Below are positions 33,448-42,162 of a stretch of 64,000 nt of DNA, piece by piece (position 1 is the stretch's first letter; every line of letters begins with the position of its first letter). The stretch is from Bisbaumannia pacifica. GTDB taxonomy: Bacteria; Pseudomonadota; Gammaproteobacteria; Pseudomonadales; Halomonadaceae. A program made the position numbers and the translations under genes. The stretch is from the NCBI RefSeq assembly GCF_007989625.1, contig NZ_BJUK01000019.1:1-64000 (forward strand), in the 5' to 3' direction. The notes under the pieces were generated by a model. That model was not told the origin of the DNA, ran no database searches, and was given only the letters and a program-made list of their open reading frames with translations.

Positions 33448-35151
33448 GTGACCCACCCCCCCAGCCAGACCGCGGCTCCACCCACTCGCCGCTTCCTGCC
33501 CCATCTCAGCCCCTGGACCCTGCTGACCCTGGTGATCGCCGCCGTGGTGGCCCTGCCGGTGATCACGGTGCTGGCCCATGTCCTGATGCCCACCGAGGGC
33601 GTCTGGCAGCACCTGGCCGCGACCGTGCTGCCCCGCTACCTGACCAATACCCTGATCCTGGCGCTGTGCGTGGGCCTGGGCACGGCGCTGATCGGCACCG
33701 CCACCGCCTGGCTGGTGGTGATGTGCCGCTTCCCGGGACGGCGGATCTTCGAATGGGCGCTGCTGTTGCCCCTGGCGGTGCCCACCTACGTGATCGCCTA
33801 CGCCTACACCGACTTCCTACAGTATGCGGGGCCCCTGCAGAGCGGGCTACGCGAGCTCTTCGACTGGGGCCGCGGAGACTACTACTTCCCCAATATCCGC
33901 TCCCTGGGGGGCGCCGCCACACTGATCACCCTGGTGCTCTACCCCTATGTCTATATGCTGGCCCGAGCCGCCTTCCTGGAGCAGTCGGTCTGCGTGCTGG
34001 ACGTGGGCCGCACCCTGGGCCGCGGGCCCTGGCGACTCTTCTCGAGCATCGCCGTGCCCCTGGCGCGGCCGGCCATCGTCGGCGGGGTGTCGCTGGCGCT
34101 GATGGAGACCCTCAACGAGTTCGGCGCGGTGCAGTTCTTCGGCGTCGACACCTTCACCACCGGCATCTACCGCACCTGGTTCGGCATGGGCGAACCGGTG
34201 GCCGCGGCCCAGCTGGCCGCCTGCCTGCTGCTGTTCGTGATGACCCTGGTGCTGCTGGAGCGCTGGTCCCGAGGCAAGCGCCGCTACTTCCATACCTCGA
34301 GCCGCTATCAGCAGCTTCCGGAGTATCGCCTGGGCGGCCTGCGCGGCCTGGGGGCCTTCCTGGCCTGCGCCCTGCCGGTGCTGGTCGGCTTCCTGATCCC
34401 CAGCCTGCTGCTGCTCGATATGGCCATCGCCGAGGGCGATTCCCTGTTCGGCCGACGCTTTATCGACTTCGCCCGCAACAGCCTGATCCTCGCCGCCCTG
34501 GCGGCGCTGATGGCGGTGGGCCTGGCGGTGGTGCTCAGCTACGGGGCGCGCCTGAGCCGCACCTCCGTGACCCGCACCGCCACGCGCATCGCCGCCATGG
34601 GTTACGCCATCCCCGGCTCGGTGGTGGCGGTGGGCATCCTGATCCCCTTCGCCTGGCTCGACAGCCGCCTCAACGAGTACCTGCAGACGCACTACGGCAT
34701 GCTCGTCGGGCTGGTCTTCAGCGGCTCCGCCTTTATCCTCGTCTACGCCTATGTGGTGCGCTTCCTGGCGGTCTCCTTCAACACCATCGAGGCCAGCCTG
34801 GGCAAGGTCACGCCCTCCATGGACGCCGCCTCCCGCACCCTGGGTCAGACCGCCGGCGGCACCCTGCGCCGGGTGCACACCCCGCTGATGCGCGGCAGCC
34901 TGCTGGCGGCGGGCATCCTGGTCTTCGTCGACGTGATGAAGGAACTACCCGCCACCATCATCCTGCGTCCCTTCAACTTCGATACCCTGGCGGTGCGGGC
35001 CCACAACCTGGCCTCGGACGAGCGCCTCGCCGAGGCCTCGACCTCCTCCCTGGCCATCGTGGTGGTGGGGATCATCCCGGTGATCCTGCTGAGCCTGGCG
35101 ATGCGCCGCTCACGCCCCGGCAGCGGCGTCCGCAAAGACGAAGACCTGTGA
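33448..35151 (+). CDS. Iron(III) ABC transporter permease (FbpB-like)
   Basis: The 567-residue protein has twelve hydrophobic helices in two homologous halves, each carrying a binding-protein-dependent permease EAA loop (for example LDVGRTLGRGPWRLFSSIAV and MDAASRTLGQTAGGTLRRV). This fused double permease is typical of FbpB/SfuB/AfuB ferric transporters. The GTG start at 33448 has AGGAGG 6 bases upstream. Its 3' end overlaps the convergent ATPase gene by 42 bp. With that ATPase and the binding protein at 36435 it makes a complete importer. Confidence 0.9.
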   Translation: MTHPPSQTAAPPTRRFLPHLSPWTLLTLVIAAVVALPVITVLAHVLMPTEGVWQHLAATVLPRYLTNTLILALCVGLGTALIGTATAWLVVMCRFPGRRIFEWALLLPLAVPTYVIAYAYTDFLQYAGPLQSGLRELFDWGRGDYYFPNIRSLGGAATLITLVLYPYVYMLARAAFLEQSVCVLDVGRTLGRGPWRLFSSIAVPLARPAIVGGVSLALMETLNEFGAVQFFGVDTFTTGIYRTWFGMGEPVAAAQLAACLLLFVMTLVLLERWSRGKRRYFHTSSRYQQLPEYRLGGLRGLGAFLACALPVLVGFLIPSLLLLDMAIAEGDSLFGRRFIDFARNSLILAALAALMAVGLAVVLSYGARLSRTSVTRTATRIAAMGYAIPGSVVAVGILIPFAWLDSRLNEYLQTHYGMLVGLVFSGSAFILVYAYVVRFLAVSFNTIEASLGKVTPSMDAASRTLGQTAGGTLRRVHTPLMRGSLLAAGILVFVDVMKELPATIILRPFNFDTLAVRAHNLASDERLAEASTSSLAIVVVGIIPVILLSLAMRRSRPGSGVRKDEDL

Positions 35152-36228
35152 CGGATCCAGGGTCAGCCCGACCGGCTGGCCCTCCTCGGGCAGGAAGACC
35201 CCTGGCACCCGGGCATGCAGGTGATGCTCGCCATCCGGCCAGTGGGCACAGATATGCAGCAGGCTGGAGCGCCCCAGCAGCCGCGCCATGATCACATGGC
35301 TGGCGCCGTGATCGGCGGGGGCCTCCAGGGACGTGACGCTCAGCGCCTCGGGGCGGATCAGCACCCGGGCGGCGGCGCCCTCGGCCAACCCCGCGGCACG
35401 TACCGGCCCCACCGGGGTCTGCACCACGCCGTTGCGCACCTCCCCCCGCCACTCGTTGACCTCGCCGAAGAAGGTCACCACGAAGGGATCCTGGGGCTCG
35501 CAGTAGAGCTCCTGGGGCGTGCCCATTTGCACGATGCGCCCGTCGCGCATTAGGGCGATGCGGTCGGCCATGAACATCGCCTCCTCCGGGTCGTGGGTCA
35601 CCAGTAGGGTGGCCGCGCCGACCTTCTTGAGCACGTGCAGGGTATCGTCACGGATGCGATCGCGCAGCCGCGCGTCCAGGCTGGAGAAGGGCTCGTCCAG
35701 CAGCATCAGCTGCGGCGCCGGGGCCAGGGCCCGGGCCAGGGCCACGCGCTGCTGCTGGCCCCCGGAGAGCATATGCGGGTAGCTCTTGGCGTAGCCGCCC
35801 ATGCCCAACTGGTCGAGCAGCGCCAGGGCGCGCTGCTGGCGCAGCTTGGCGGGCTGCCCCTCGAGGCCGAAGGTGACATTATCGAGCACCGTCAGGTGCG
35901 GGAAGAGCGCCGAGTCCTGGAAGGCCAGGCCGACGTTGCGCTTCTCCGGCGGCAGGTGACGCAGCCCGGGGCCGGCGATGCGTTCACCGCCTAGCAAGAG
36001 CTCGCCCTCCTGCAACGGCTCCAGGCCCGCGGCGATGCGCAGCAGGGTGGTCTTGCCGCAGCCGGAGGGACCAAGCAGGCAGACCACCTCCCCCGGCGCC
36101 ATCTCCAGGCTGACGTCATGGACCACGGCATGGCCATCGTAGGCATGGCGGACACCTTGCATGGAGAGGGCGCCGGCGGGATGTGGCGCGACCTGGGCGA
36201 TATCGGCGAGAGTCTCGGTGCTGGTCAT
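35110..36228 (-). CDS. Iron(III) ABC transporter ATP-binding protein (FbpC-like)
   Basis: The 372-residue ATPase has Walker A (LLGPSGCGKTTLLRIAAG), the signature motif (MLSGGQQQRVALARALAP), Walker B (LMLLDEPFSSLDARL) and the H-loop (LLVTHDPEEAMFMADR). A TOBE-like C-terminal domain follows from about residue 245. It is closest to the FbpC/CysA/PotA group, with Fe(III) suggested by neighbours. It is encoded on the strand opposite to its partner permease and binding protein and overlaps the permease gene by 42 bp at the 3' ends. It may use the same Fur-controlled region as the divergent binding protein. Confidence 0.88.
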   Translation of the reverse strand: MTSTETLADIAQVAPHPAGALSMQGVRHAYDGHAVVHDVSLEMAPGEVVCLLGPSGCGKTTLLRIAAGLEPLQEGELLLGGERIAGPGLRHLPPEKRNVGLAFQDSALFPHLTVLDNVTFGLEGQPAKLRQQRALALLDQLGMGGYAKSYPHMLSGGQQQRVALARALAPAPQLMLLDEPFSSLDARLRDRIRDDTLHVLKKVGAATLLVTHDPEEAMFMADRIALMRDGRIVQMGTPQELYCEPQDPFVVTFFGEVNEWRGEVRNGVVQTPVGPVRAAGLAEGAAARVLIRPEALSVTSLEAPADHGASHVIMARLLGRSSLLHICAHWPDGEHHLHARVPGVFLPEEGQPVGLTLDPSQVFVFADAAAGA

Positions 36229-36385
36229 AGGCTCGAACGATCGGGTTCAACGACGAAGGAGTGTCCGCCCATCTTACGCGAGAAAGCGCCAACTGCGGTT
36301 ACCTTTTACTCGCATTCTCATCCCGGTGTCGCCAGGGAGTATTGACGGGACCGATGGGAAACGGTTCAATGATAGTGAAACTAAT

Positions 36386-36404
36386 ACGAAGCATTATCAT
36401 TCTA
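36386..36404. promoter_or_regulatory. Fur-like site before the iron-binding protein gene
   Basis: The 19-mer starting ACGAAGCATTATCATT agrees with the Fur consensus at about 11 of 19 positions, with the ATCATT core intact. It sits in the AT-rich region shared by the divergent ATPase and binding-protein genes, 31 bp before the latter's ATG. Confidence 0.4.
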
Positions 36405-36434
36405 GCAATAAATCCCACATCCTAGAGGTGCTCG

Positions 36435-37463
36435 ATGCTCAACCGTCACCGTCTCGCCGCCGCCATCGCCATGGTCATGGCCGGTTCGGCCTTCGCTTCC
36501 CAGGTCGCCGCCGACGAGGTGAATATCTACTCCGCGCGGCACTATGACTCCGACCAGGCGCTCTTCGATGCCTTCACCGCCGAGACCGGCATCGAAGTCA
36601 ATGTACTGGAGGGCGACTCCGACCAGCTGATCCAGCGCATTCAGCGCGAGGGCGCCGCCAGCCCCGCCGATGTGATGATCACCGTGGACGCCGGTCGCCT
36701 GTGGCGCGCCGAGCAGGAAGGCATCTTCCAGGGCATCGAGTCCGAGGTGCTCAATGAGCGCCTGCCAGAATCCATGCGCCACCCGGAAGGCCTGTGGTTC
36801 GGCTTCAGCCAGCGGGTGCGGGCGATCTTCTATGATCGCGAGAGCATCGATCCCAGCGAGATCGGCAGCTACGAGAACCTCGCCGATCCGCGTTTCGAGG
36901 GCGAGGTCTGCATTCGCTCCTCCAACAACATCTACAACCAGTCCCTGCTGGCCTCGATGATCGCCCATCACGGCGAAGAGGAAGCCGAGGCCTGGGCCCA
37001 GGGCGTGGTCAACAACATGGCCCGCGATCCCGAAGGCGGCGACACCGACCAGATCCGTGGCGTGGCCAGCGGCGAGTGCGATATCGCCGTGGCCAACCAC
37101 TACTACTATGTGCGCCTGCTCAACTCCGATGACGAGGCGGATCGCGAGGCGGCGAGCCGCGTCGGCATCTACTTCCCCAACCAGGACGACCGCGGCGTCC
37201 ACGTCAATGTCGGCGGCGCCGGCGTCGTGGAAGGCGCGCCGAACCGCGACAACGCCATCCGCCTGCTGGAGTTCCTGGCCTCCGATACCGCCCAGGAACT
37301 GTTCGCCGCCGGCAACTACGAGTTCCCGGTCGTCGATGGCGTGGCGAAGAGCGACGACCTGGAAGCCTGGGGCGACTTCAAGAAGGACGACCTGAATATC
37401 AGCGTCCTCGGCGAGAACAACCCGGAAGCGATCCGCATCTTCGATCGCGTCGGCTGGCGCTAA
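36435..37463 (+). CDS. Iron(III) ABC transporter substrate-binding protein (FbpA/FutA-like)
   Basis: This 342-residue periplasmic protein has a signal peptide (MLNRHRLAAAIAMVMAGSAF, cleaved near VAADE). The transferrin-like group is marked by VNIYSARHYDSDQALFDAF at the mature start and by tyrosines in CDIAVANHYYYVRLLN that coordinate Fe(III) in FutA/FbpA. VNVGGAGVVEGAPN is another conserved block. It delivers ferric iron to the permease and ATPase encoded just upstream. Nearby sequence resembles a Fur box, and a good terminator follows. Confidence 0.92.
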   Translation: MLNRHRLAAAIAMVMAGSAFASQVAADEVNIYSARHYDSDQALFDAFTAETGIEVNVLEGDSDQLIQRIQREGAASPADVMITVDAGRLWRAEQEGIFQGIESEVLNERLPESMRHPEGLWFGFSQRVRAIFYDRESIDPSEIGSYENLADPRFEGEVCIRSSNNIYNQSLLASMIAHHGEEEAEAWAQGVVNNMARDPEGGDTDQIRGVASGECDIAVANHYYYVRLLNSDDEADREAASRVGIYFPNQDDRGVHVNVGGAGVVEGAPNRDNAIRLLEFLASDTAQELFAAGNYEFPVVDGVAKSDDLEAWGDFKKDDLNISVLGENNPEAIRIFDRVGWR

Positions 37464-37490
37464 GCGTTACGCCTTAACCGGTGCACCACG

Positions 37491-37525
37491 AGACCCGCGG
37501 CCCAGGCCGCGGGTCTTTGCGTTTG
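37491..37525 (+). terminator. Terminator after the iron-binding protein gene
   Basis: AGACCCGCGGC pairs with GCCGCGGGTCT around CCAG and is followed by the T-rich TTGCGTTT. It separates the gene from the convergent LysR gene. Confidence 0.85.
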
Positions 37526-37536
37526 GGCCGCCGCCT

Positions 37537-38442
37537 TCAGGGATCGATGCCGCGCATCGCCGCCCCCAGGCGCTCCACCAGGGCTCGGATGGCCAGCGGC
37601 AGGTCGCGGTCGCTATGCGCGCAGAGACTCAGCCGGGCCCTGGCGATGCCCCGCTCCCGCAGCGGGCGGAACAGCAGCTCACCATGGATCCGCTCGCGGG
37701 CGATATCGAGGCGATTGAGAAAGGCCACCCCCAGGCCCGCCCGGACCATCGACTTGATGCCCAGGATACGGTTGCAGGCCACATAGGGGGTCGCCTCGAG
37801 GTCGGCCCGCGCCAGCACCTGCTGCAGGGTCGAGCCATGGAACATCTCGCTGTCGGGCAGGATCGTCGGATAGGCCAGACACGCCTCGAGACTCACCGAA
37901 GCCTCTGCCGCCAGGGGGTGATCCGGCGCCATGACGGCGCCGAACTCCAGCTCGACCTGTTCGATCAGGCGGATCCTGGGCAGCGTCGGCGGGTTGATGC
38001 ACAGGCCGATATCGGCCTCGCCGGTGGCCACCCGCTCGAGGATGGCGTCGGTCATGCCGGTCATCACCACGAAACGTACCCGCGGGAAGTCGCGACGAAA
38101 CTCCGCCAGCACCTCCGGCAATAGCTGGTCGGTCAGCGACTCGACGCTAGCGATCCTCACCTCGGCGCAGCCGCTGCCGCGGATTTCCCCCAGTTCCTCC
38201 TGTAGTCCCCGCTCGTCGCGCTGCCACTGACGCACCTGCTCGAGCAGCAACTCCCCGGCCGGCGAGAGCCGCAAGCCCCGCGGCAGGCGCTCGAAGAGCG
38301 GCACTCCCAACTCGTCCTCCAGCTTGAGGATCTGGCGATTGACCGCCGAGGCGGCCACATGAAGCCGCTCCGCGGCCCGGCGCAGCGAGCCCTGGCGAGC
38401 GACCTCCTCGAAGTAGCGCAATCCCGGCAACAGCAGATGCAT
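37537..38442 (-). CDS. LysR family regulator of the purine-type cluster
   Basis: The 301-residue protein has an N-terminal helix-turn-helix (GSLRRAAERLHVAASAVNRQ, ILKLEDELGVPLFERLPRGL) and a LysR effector domain. The HTH type, with V-A-A-S-A-V-N-R-Q-I instead of A-Q-P-A-L-S, occurs in a subgroup linked to nitrogen and purine metabolism. The ATG at 38442 has GGAG at 6 bases; the one at 38448 is too close to it. It diverges from the NCS2 permease and likely controls it and the deaminase. An inverted repeat at 38460-38476 is the probable operator. Confidence 0.85.
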   Translation of the reverse strand: MHLLLPGLRYFEEVARQGSLRRAAERLHVAASAVNRQILKLEDELGVPLFERLPRGLRLSPAGELLLEQVRQWQRDERGLQEELGEIRGSGCAEVRIASVESLTDQLLPEVLAEFRRDFPRVRFVVMTGMTDAILERVATGEADIGLCINPPTLPRIRLIEQVELEFGAVMAPDHPLAAEASVSLEACLAYPTILPDSEMFHGSTLQQVLARADLEATPYVACNRILGIKSMVRAGLGVAFLNRLDIARERIHGELLFRPLRERGIARARLSLCAHSDRDLPLAIRALVERLGAAMRGIDP

Positions 38443-38459
38443 TTTCATCTCCGCCAACT

Positions 38460-38476
38460 GTTGCCTTTTCGGCAAC
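38460..38476. promoter_or_regulatory. LysR-type palindrome near the purine-cluster regulator
   Basis: GTTGCC-TTTTC-GGCAAC is a perfect 6-bp inverted repeat that contains T-N11-A (T38462, A38474), the LysR operator pattern. It lies 18 bp before the regulator start and about 110 bp before the permease start. Confidence 0.5.
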
Positions 38477-38582
38477 GATTAGTGCGAAACAATATTATGG
38501 AACAGAACACAAGGGCTCGCTAGGGTTGAGGTACCGGCCGCCCCTCCCATGGCCGGTGACCACAACAACAAGAGGACTCCCG

Positions 38583-39953
38583 ATGAACACCACCCCCAAG
38601 CCAACCGAGGCGGTCGAACCCGTCGACGAGCGGCTGCCGCTGGGCACCCTGCTGCTCTATGGGCTGCAGCATGTGCTGGTGATGGCGGCCGCGCCCATCA
38701 CCGCGGCCTTCCTGATCGGCCATACCCTGGACCTGCCGGACGACGTCACCGTGGGCCTGATGAGCGCCATCTTCCTGGCCTGCGGCCTGGCCGGCATCCT
38801 GCAGTCCGTCGGCGCCTTCGGCTTCGGCGCCCGCCTGCCCTTCGTGCAGGTCCCCGGCGGCGCCCCCCTGGTGATCTTCCTGGCCATCGCCCAGGCCACC
38901 GACCTGCAGACCGCCACCGGCGCGGTGATCCTCACCGGCCTCTTCTACTTCCTGGCCCTGCCCTTTTTCACCCGGCTGCTGAAGTACTTTCCGCCCATCG
39001 TCATCGGCACCATGCTGCTGCTGGTGGCGATCAACCTGATCCGCATCTTCGGCGGCCTGATCACCGGACGCCCCGGCTCGCCGGAATTCGCCAGCATGGG
39101 CGGCATCGCCCTGGCCCTGGTCACCATCGCCTGTACCGTGCTCTTCGCCCGCTGCTTCAGCGGCATCTGGCAGCGTATCGCCGTGATGCTCGGCCTGCTG
39201 GCCGGGGCGACGGTGGCCGTCCTCAGCGGCGCCATGAGCTTCGACAATGTGCTCAGCGGGCCGGTCGTGGCTTTCCCCCAGCCCTTCCCCTTCGGCATGC
39301 CGAAGTTCGATCTCTTCGCCTCCCTGCCGCTGCTGATCTTCTGCGTGGTATCGATGACCGAGGCCACCGGCCAGACCCTGGCCACCGCCGAGATCGTCGG
39401 CCGCCAGGGCGACCACAAGGCCATCGTGCCGCGCAACATCCGCGCCGACGCCCTGGGCTCGCTGTTCGGCGGCTGTTTCGGCACCTCGCTGATCATCACC
39501 AGCGGCGAGAACATCGGCATCATCCGCGCCACCGGGGTGCGCTCCCGCTACGTGACCATCGCCGCCGGCGCCATGCTGGTGCTACTGGCCCTGATCGCGC
39601 CCCTGGGCCGGCTGGCCCATGCCGTTCCCACCGCCGTGGTGGCGGGTACCGCGGTGATCGTCTTCGCCATCATCGGCGTGATGGGCATCAATATCCTGCG
39701 CAAGGTGGACTTCGATCAGAACGGCAATATGTTCACCCTAGCCGCGGCCCTGGCCATGGGAATCCTGCCCATCGTGGTGCCGGGCTTCTACAGCGCCTTC
39801 CCGCAGCACCTGCAGATCGTGCTGGGCAACGGCCTGGCCATGGGCACCCTGACCGCGGTGCTGGTGAATATCCTCTTCCATCACCTGGGCACCTCGCGCC
39901 GGCCGCGCAACGGCGGCGAAGCGGCGCCCCTCGACGCCTCCAAGGGAGACTAA
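38583..39953 (+). CDS. NCS2 family nucleobase permease (xanthine/uracil type)
   Basis: This 456-residue membrane protein has about fourteen helices and NCS2 motifs: LLYGLQHVLVMAAAPITAAF at the start, FVQVPGGAPLVIFLAI, VSMTEATGQTLATAEIVGRQ (family Q/E-x-T-G sequence) and NIGIIRATGVRSRYVTI. NCS2 carriers import xanthine, uric acid, uracil or related bases with H+. The ATG at 38583 with GAGGA upstream gives a normal N-terminus. It is followed 3 bp later by the deaminase gene, so the substrate is likely an oxidised or amino purine/pyrimidine. Confidence 0.9.
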   Translation: MNTTPKPTEAVEPVDERLPLGTLLLYGLQHVLVMAAAPITAAFLIGHTLDLPDDVTVGLMSAIFLACGLAGILQSVGAFGFGARLPFVQVPGGAPLVIFLAIAQATDLQTATGAVILTGLFYFLALPFFTRLLKYFPPIVIGTMLLLVAINLIRIFGGLITGRPGSPEFASMGGIALALVTIACTVLFARCFSGIWQRIAVMLGLLAGATVAVLSGAMSFDNVLSGPVVAFPQPFPFGMPKFDLFASLPLLIFCVVSMTEATGQTLATAEIVGRQGDHKAIVPRNIRADALGSLFGGCFGTSLIITSGENIGIIRATGVRSRYVTIAAGAMLVLLALIAPLGRLAHAVPTAVVAGTAVIVFAIIGVMGINILRKVDFDQNGNMFTLAAALAMGILPIVVPGFYSAFPQHLQIVLGNGLAMGTLTAVLVNILFHHLGTSRRPRNGGEAAPLDASKGD

Positions 39954-39956
39954 GGC

Positions 39957-41432
39957 ATGACCGATTCGACTCGCGCCGCGCCTCGGCTGACGCCCGACCG
40001 CCTCAACGACGAGACCCTGCTGCTGCTGCCCGAGGAGGTGCTGCTCCCCGAGGGCTGCCAGACGAACCAGGCGGTCCTGGTCGCCGGGGGACGCTTCCAG
40101 GAGGTGGGCGATGCCGCGACCCTGTGCAGCCGCCACCCGGAGCTGACGCCCATCGAACTGCCGGGACAGCTGCTGATGCCGGGGCTGATCGACACCCACC
40201 ATCACCTGACCCAGTCCCTGGGCAAGTCGCTGGTGTTCGGCGAACCCTCGGAGATCTTCAAGCGCATCTGGATTCCCCTGGAGGCCAGCCTCGACGAGGA
40301 GCTGCTGCACCTGTCGGCCAAGCTGGCGGCCCTGGAGGCGCTGCGCGGCGGCTTCACCACCGCCGTGGATGCCGGCACCCGCTCCGCCGCCGACATGACG
40401 GCCATCGCCCGAGCCGCCGAGGAGACCGGCCTGCGCTGCGTGCTGGGGATGATCTGCAATGACCTGGGCGGCGGCGCCGGCGACTCCGACCCCGAGGCCA
40501 GGGCGGCGATCCTGCAACGCGCCGAGGGCCACCTGGCCCGGTGGCAGTCCCACCCCCTGGTGAGCCCGTCGCTGGCGGTCTCGATTCCCGAGGTGGCCAG
40601 CGACGCCATGCTGCACGCCGCCTCCGCGCTGAGCGCGGAGGCGGGAGTGATCTTCCAGACCCATGTCAACGAGCACCTGCAGGCGGTGGAGCGCTCCCTG
40701 GTGGCGCGGCGCCAGCGCCCCCTGGAGCACCTGCATGCGGTCGGCGCCCTGGGCCCCCAGGCCCTGGTGGCCCATGCCACCCTGGTCACTCCGGACGAGC
40801 TCAACCTGCTGCGCGACACCGACACCGCGGTGGCCTTCAATCCGGTGGCCAGCAGTTGGAAGGGCAATGCGGTGGCCCCGGCCCTGCAGATGGCGGCGCT
40901 GGGCATTCGCGTCGGCCTGGGCACCGACGGCACCCGCAGCGATGGCTTCCGCCTGCTGGATGCCGCCGAGACCAGCCAGCGCCTGGCCTTCGGGCTGGCC
41001 AGCGGCGACTCCTCCTGCGGCGGCGGCTGGCGCTGGCTGGAGCAGGCCACCCGCGGCGGCGCCGACGCCGCGGGCCTCAAGGGCCTGGTCGGCGAGATCG
41101 CCCCGGGGCTGGCCGCCGATTTCCTGCTGGTGGACCTGGAGGTACCGGAGATGACGCCCTCCTGGGATCGCCCCTGGGAGCTGGTGCGCTACGCCAGCCG
41201 CGACCAGATCAACGCCGTCTTCACCAACGGTCGCCTGCGCCTGTGGCAGGGCTGGCCCCTGGAGTGGGACGGTCGCGCCCTGCTGCGCCGGGTACGCGAG
41301 GCCGCCGCCGCGGTGCGCGAGGCGCCGATCTATCGGGTCCACCCCGAGGCCAGCGAGCACCGCGCCCGCAGCCGCGGCAAGGCGATGATCGCCGAGGCCC
41401 TGGATAGCGCGAGGCGCCAGCATCATGGGTGA
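39957..41432 (+). CDS. Amidohydrolase, 8-oxoguanine/cytosine deaminase-like
   Basis: The 491-residue metal-dependent hydrolase of the TRZ/ATZ family has metal ligands in PGLIDTHHHLTQ, the His in VIFQTHVNEHLQAVERS, the LVAHATLVTPDEL block and the catalytic Asp in GLGTDGTRSDGF. This subgroup contains 8-oxoguanine, isocytosine and guanine deaminases, and its neighbour is a nucleobase permease, so a deaminase acting on an imported base is the best call. At 491 residues it is longer than the usual about 450, partly through the extra C-terminus (after VFTNGRLRL). It overlaps the TauE gene by 8 bp. Confidence 0.8.
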   Translation: MTDSTRAAPRLTPDRLNDETLLLLPEEVLLPEGCQTNQAVLVAGGRFQEVGDAATLCSRHPELTPIELPGQLLMPGLIDTHHHLTQSLGKSLVFGEPSEIFKRIWIPLEASLDEELLHLSAKLAALEALRGGFTTAVDAGTRSAADMTAIARAAEETGLRCVLGMICNDLGGGAGDSDPEARAAILQRAEGHLARWQSHPLVSPSLAVSIPEVASDAMLHAASALSAEAGVIFQTHVNEHLQAVERSLVARRQRPLEHLHAVGALGPQALVAHATLVTPDELNLLRDTDTAVAFNPVASSWKGNAVAPALQMAALGIRVGLGTDGTRSDGFRLLDAAETSQRLAFGLASGDSSCGGGWRWLEQATRGGADAAGLKGLVGEIAPGLAADFLLVDLEVPEMTPSWDRPWELVRYASRDQINAVFTNGRLRLWQGWPLEWDGRALLRRVREAAAAVREAPIYRVHPEASEHRARSRGKAMIAEALDSARRQHHG

Positions 41433-42138
41433 TGTCACGATCTTCCTGATCCTGGCCCTGGCCACCGCCGTGGCAGCCTTTATCCAGGGCGCCGTGGGCA
41501 TCGGCTTCGCCCTGGTGGTGGCGCCGGTGATGGGGCTGCTGCGGCCAGACCTGTTGCCGGTCGCCCTGCTGATCCTGATGCTGCCCCTCAATGGCTATGT
41601 GGGGCTGCGGGAACGCGACGCCATCGATTGGAAGGGGGTCGGCTGGGTCAGCCTGGGGCGCCTGCCGGGGACCCTGGCCGGCCTGGGCATCCTGGTGGTG
41701 ATGTCCGCCGACGGCCTCAACCAGGTGATCGGCGCCTCCACCATCCTCGCCGTGCTGGCGGGACTCTTCGCCCCGGTGTTCCAGCCCAATCGCAGCGCCT
41801 GCGCCGCGGTGGGCCTGATCACCGGGGTCACCGAGACCGCCACCGGGGTCGGCGGCCCGCCGCTGGCGCTGCTCTACCAGCACCGCCCGGGGCCGGTGCT
41901 GCGCGCCACCATCGCCCTGTGCTTCCTGGTCGGCGAGCTGATCTCCCTGGCCATCCTCGCCCTGGCCGGCCAGTTCCAGCCCCACCAGTGGCTATGGGCC
42001 CTGGCCCTGCTGCCGGCCCTGGCCGTGGGCAGTATCGCCAGCCGCCTGGTCCATCACCGCCTGGATGCCCGACGCATGCGCCTGGGGGTGCTGACCTTCG
42101 CGCTGATCTCCGGCATCGTGCTGCTGATTCCGCGCTGA
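41425..42138 (+). CDS. TauE/SafE family permease (second copy)
   Basis: The 237-residue membrane protein has about eight helices and the TauE/SafE (DUF81) first-repeat segment AAFIQGAVGIGFALVVAPVM and second-repeat segment TGVTETATGVGGPPLALLYQ. It is only distantly similar to the copy at 16730. Its ATG overlaps the end of the deaminase gene by 8 bp, making a permease-deaminase-TauE operon. The substrate is probably a small anion released during base catabolism; this is inferred from position. Confidence 0.85.
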   Translation: MGDVTIFLILALATAVAAFIQGAVGIGFALVVAPVMGLLRPDLLPVALLILMLPLNGYVGLRERDAIDWKGVGWVSLGRLPGTLAGLGILVVMSADGLNQVIGASTILAVLAGLFAPVFQPNRSACAAVGLITGVTETATGVGGPPLALLYQHRPGPVLRATIALCFLVGELISLAILALAGQFQPHQWLWALALLPALAVGSIASRLVHHRLDARRMRLGVLTFALISGIVLLIPR

Positions 42139-42162
42139 CCCTCGGCTAACGCAACGACTCGC

